From JBAYIE01 sp041665785 (GTDB lineage: Bacteria > Bacteroidota > Bacteroidia > UKL13-3), in contig JBAYIE010000002.1 in assembly GCA_041665785.1 (NCBI GenBank), positions 1 to 64,000 on the forward strand: 64,000 nucleotides of DNA, written 5' to 3'. The notes beneath the pieces were generated by a model. The model saw only the letters and a program-made list of their open reading frames with translations, had not been told where the DNA came from and made no database searches. How positions within the stretch are numbered: the first letter of the stretch is position 1; the number at the start of each line of letters is the position of its first letter. This document shows, piece by piece, positions 62,689 through 64,000 of the stretch. Position numbers and translations under genes: made by a program.

Positions 62689-62996
62689 CTGTCCACAGTA
62701 TCAATAAAATAAGTATTTAAAAAGAATTGTTGTTGTTGTATAGCGTGTGAATTCGTGTACAACCCGGATATTTTTTATAGAGCATTTTGTCATCCATGGT
62801 TTATTCACAATCCTATACACGTATTAGTGTATTGATAATGAATGTTTTTTGTGAATAATAAACAATAGGTCAATTCACTAATCACAATGAATTGAGTATA
62901 ACTAATTTTAATTCAAATTGTGGATTAACCAGGCTCAAAGAAGTTATAAGTCGGGGTTTATACCCAATCTTTAGTTATGCACAATAGTTGTTCACA
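62689..62996. other. Cluster of DnaA-box-like sites (possible replication origin)
   Basis: In the AT-rich gap between pheS and the next gene three sites match TTATNCACA exactly: TTATTCACA at 62801-62809, its reverse complement at 62850-62858, and TTATGCACA at 62975-62983. Near-matches with one mismatch are TAATCCACA (reverse, 62919-62927) and TTGTTCACA (62988-62996); CTGTCCACA at 62689-62697 has two. An AT-rich tract lies at about 62701-62728. Chance would give about two exact sites in the whole 64-kb window. dnaA is not in the window and gene directions do not change here, so this is only a candidate. Confidence 0.35.
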
Positions 62997-63000
62997 CGAA

Positions 63001-64000
63001 TCATGGAGTTTCAGGCGATATAAACGCAGATAAATCGACTTTTTGCTCAATATCCCAATTTGCTCTGAGCACAATATTCTCCGGAAAATAATATACCTGC
63101 TCAGGTTGAGATTCCTGTTTAAAATTCCCGTTATCCCATTGATTATTCTTGTTCCTGTCTACAATAAATTTGAGCTTATAAGTAGTTGGTTGGAGGTATT
63201 CCAACGTAATATCCATATAAGGATCTACCCTGAATTCTTTAAACACCTGTGTTTCCTGTTCATTGGTCATTTGCAGGATAATGGGTGTTTTAAATGGATT
63301 AATCAGGGTTAATTTTAACAAACCATAATCTTTTAGTGATTTTGAATTCCAGCTATGTTTTATACCCTTCTGGAATTGACCAAAGAGATCTTTACAGGCA
63401 CTGTCTAAAAGCTCAAATTGGTAGCGCGTATTTTCTTTTTGTGGAACAATAAACCAGAAACCTCTTCCATAAGGCGATAAATGAAATTCCGGTTGTTTCA
63501 TCAATATAGTGTCTTCTTTGATTTTAATCCTTGATGTATCTAAATGCACCACCGGAGTTGTAAAGCCAATTTTTATTGTATCATTCAATTCAATCGCCCT
63601 ATTGATTTCAGCCTGAAATAACGGAAGTTTTAATCCTTTTTTCTGACGCACAGGGATCTCTAATATTTCTTTCTTTATCCTTACTTTAAAAACAGGCAAC
63701 GTATCCGTTGTAATACGAAATACGGTTAGGGTGTCCACCCCCTGCTTTCCTGCACTAAACCAGGTGTAGTCGGATTTTATCGTCGACCGGGCCTGGTCCG
63801 GATCAGCTTTATAAATGGCAAACTGAAACTTACCTGTAAACCGGCAAAGCGTATCCATCAACTTACCTCTATCGTACAAATCCGGTATAAAAGTGAATAT
63901 GGAATAGTGTGCTGAGTCTGTTGAACCACTGTAACATAAACCGTTTACAAAACCAATCATTTCAGGATGGTTATAAAGCAGGTTTTTGTTTTCATCCTTA
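63001..64000 (-). CDS. Ig-like-domain protein, N-terminal part outside the window
   Basis: The reading frame ends at 63001 and is open through the right edge; the visible part, 333 codons, is the C-terminus. The first ATG in the window (63960) is internal, since frame upstream has no stop and reads KDENKNLLYNHPE. The text matches the family of large Bacteroidota proteins with an N-terminal Ig-like domain; the close is characteristic: LKFIVDRNKNNQWDNGNF, PEQVYYFPENIVLRANWD. These are probably surface or periplasmic lipoproteins of unknown role. The missing N-terminus should contain the lipobox. Confidence 0.85.
   Translation of the reverse strand, partial: KDENKNLLYNHPEMIGFVNGLCYSGSTDSAHYSIFTFIPDLYDRGKLMDTLCRFTGKFQFAIYKADPDQARSTIKSDYTWFSAGKQGVDTLTVFRITTDTLPVFKVRIKKEILEIPVRQKKGLKLPLFQAEINRAIELNDTIKIGFTTPVVHLDTSRIKIKEDTILMKQPEFHLSPYGRGFWFIVPQKENTRYQFELLDSACKDLFGQFQKGIKHSWNSKSLKDYGLLKLTLINPFKTPIILQMTNEQETQVFKEFRVDPYMDITLEYLQPTTYKLKFIVDRNKNNQWDNGNFKQESQPEQVYYFPENIVLRANWDIEQKVDLSAFISPETP

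Overview
The window looks like the chromosome of a free-living member of the Bacteroidota. The evidence is several secreted proteins with a type IX secretion (T9SS) C-terminal sorting domain (truncated one at 87-1364, then 32443-34068, 34247-35536, 58095-59657), a gldH gliding lipoprotein gene next to ricT and holB, a TonB-dependent receptor with a carboxypeptidase-regulatory-like N-terminus, BT_3928-like and DUF1599 genes beside folP-cdaA, and many -7 promoter elements of the Bacteroidota type (TAnnTTTG). The genus cannot be resolved from sequence alone. No rRNA, tRNA, CRISPR array or prophage was seen.

Layout. 1-1364: left edge with a possible insertion-sequence end and a T9SS cargo gene whose sorting domain is cut short. 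1447-4874: DoxX-like membrane protein, DUF1599 protein, and divergent folP-cdaA (folate and c-di-AMP synthesis). 4942-12626: an unknown secreted protein, radC, an AlbA_2-domain regulator, a membrane methyltransferase, guaB, vanZ-like/pgk, a lipoprotein and a Rieske protein. 12788-15633: holB-ricT-gldH. 15696-20850: crotonase, a two-component pair, glyS-lptB. 20866-26947: lpdA, a large CHASE/PAS/GAF sensor kinase, then a group of small metal- or haem-related proteins, including an unlisted 40-residue zinc-ribbon gene. 27036-32342: M1 peptidase, a DUF3298-like protein, metK and an unknown gene. 32443-35536: two T9SS cargo proteins. 35638-42601: recJ, tsaB, a three-copy palindromic repeat array, rlmB and a very large DUF2723 membrane protein. 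42885-46557: response regulator, TPR sensor kinase and TPR protein in one tight unit. 46886-51089: aminopeptidase P, a DUF1905/YdeI protein, an exonuclease/GIY-YIG fusion facing an alkyltransferase-like gene, and a TrpF-like protein. 51092-59657: a large propeller/barrel protein, a metallo-beta-lactamase-fold hydrolase, a TonB receptor and a T9SS hydrolase-like protein. 59725-62629: ndk, purK, a small lipoprotein and pheS. 62630-63000: an AT-rich spacer with clustered DnaA-box-like sites. 63001-64000: an Ig-like-domain protein running off the right edge.

Most genes are ordinary housekeeping genes. The points most worth a second look are: (i) promoter elements lying 3-7 bases from start codons, which predict leaderless mRNAs, with two sequence classes (TAnnTTTG and TAnnTTCG); (ii) the DnaA-box cluster before 63001; (iii) the 103-bp palindromic repeats at 38141-38512; (iv) the alkyltransferase-like protein overlapping a UvrC-like nuclease fusion; (v) several family members with a missing catalytic residue (CdaA RHR motif, TrpF-like, esterase-like, peptidase-like); and (vi) the response regulator and kinase joined by TAG-TTG in one frame. 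I did not find a clear defence island or biosynthetic cluster. No homology search was run: family assignments rest on motif and sequence recognition.
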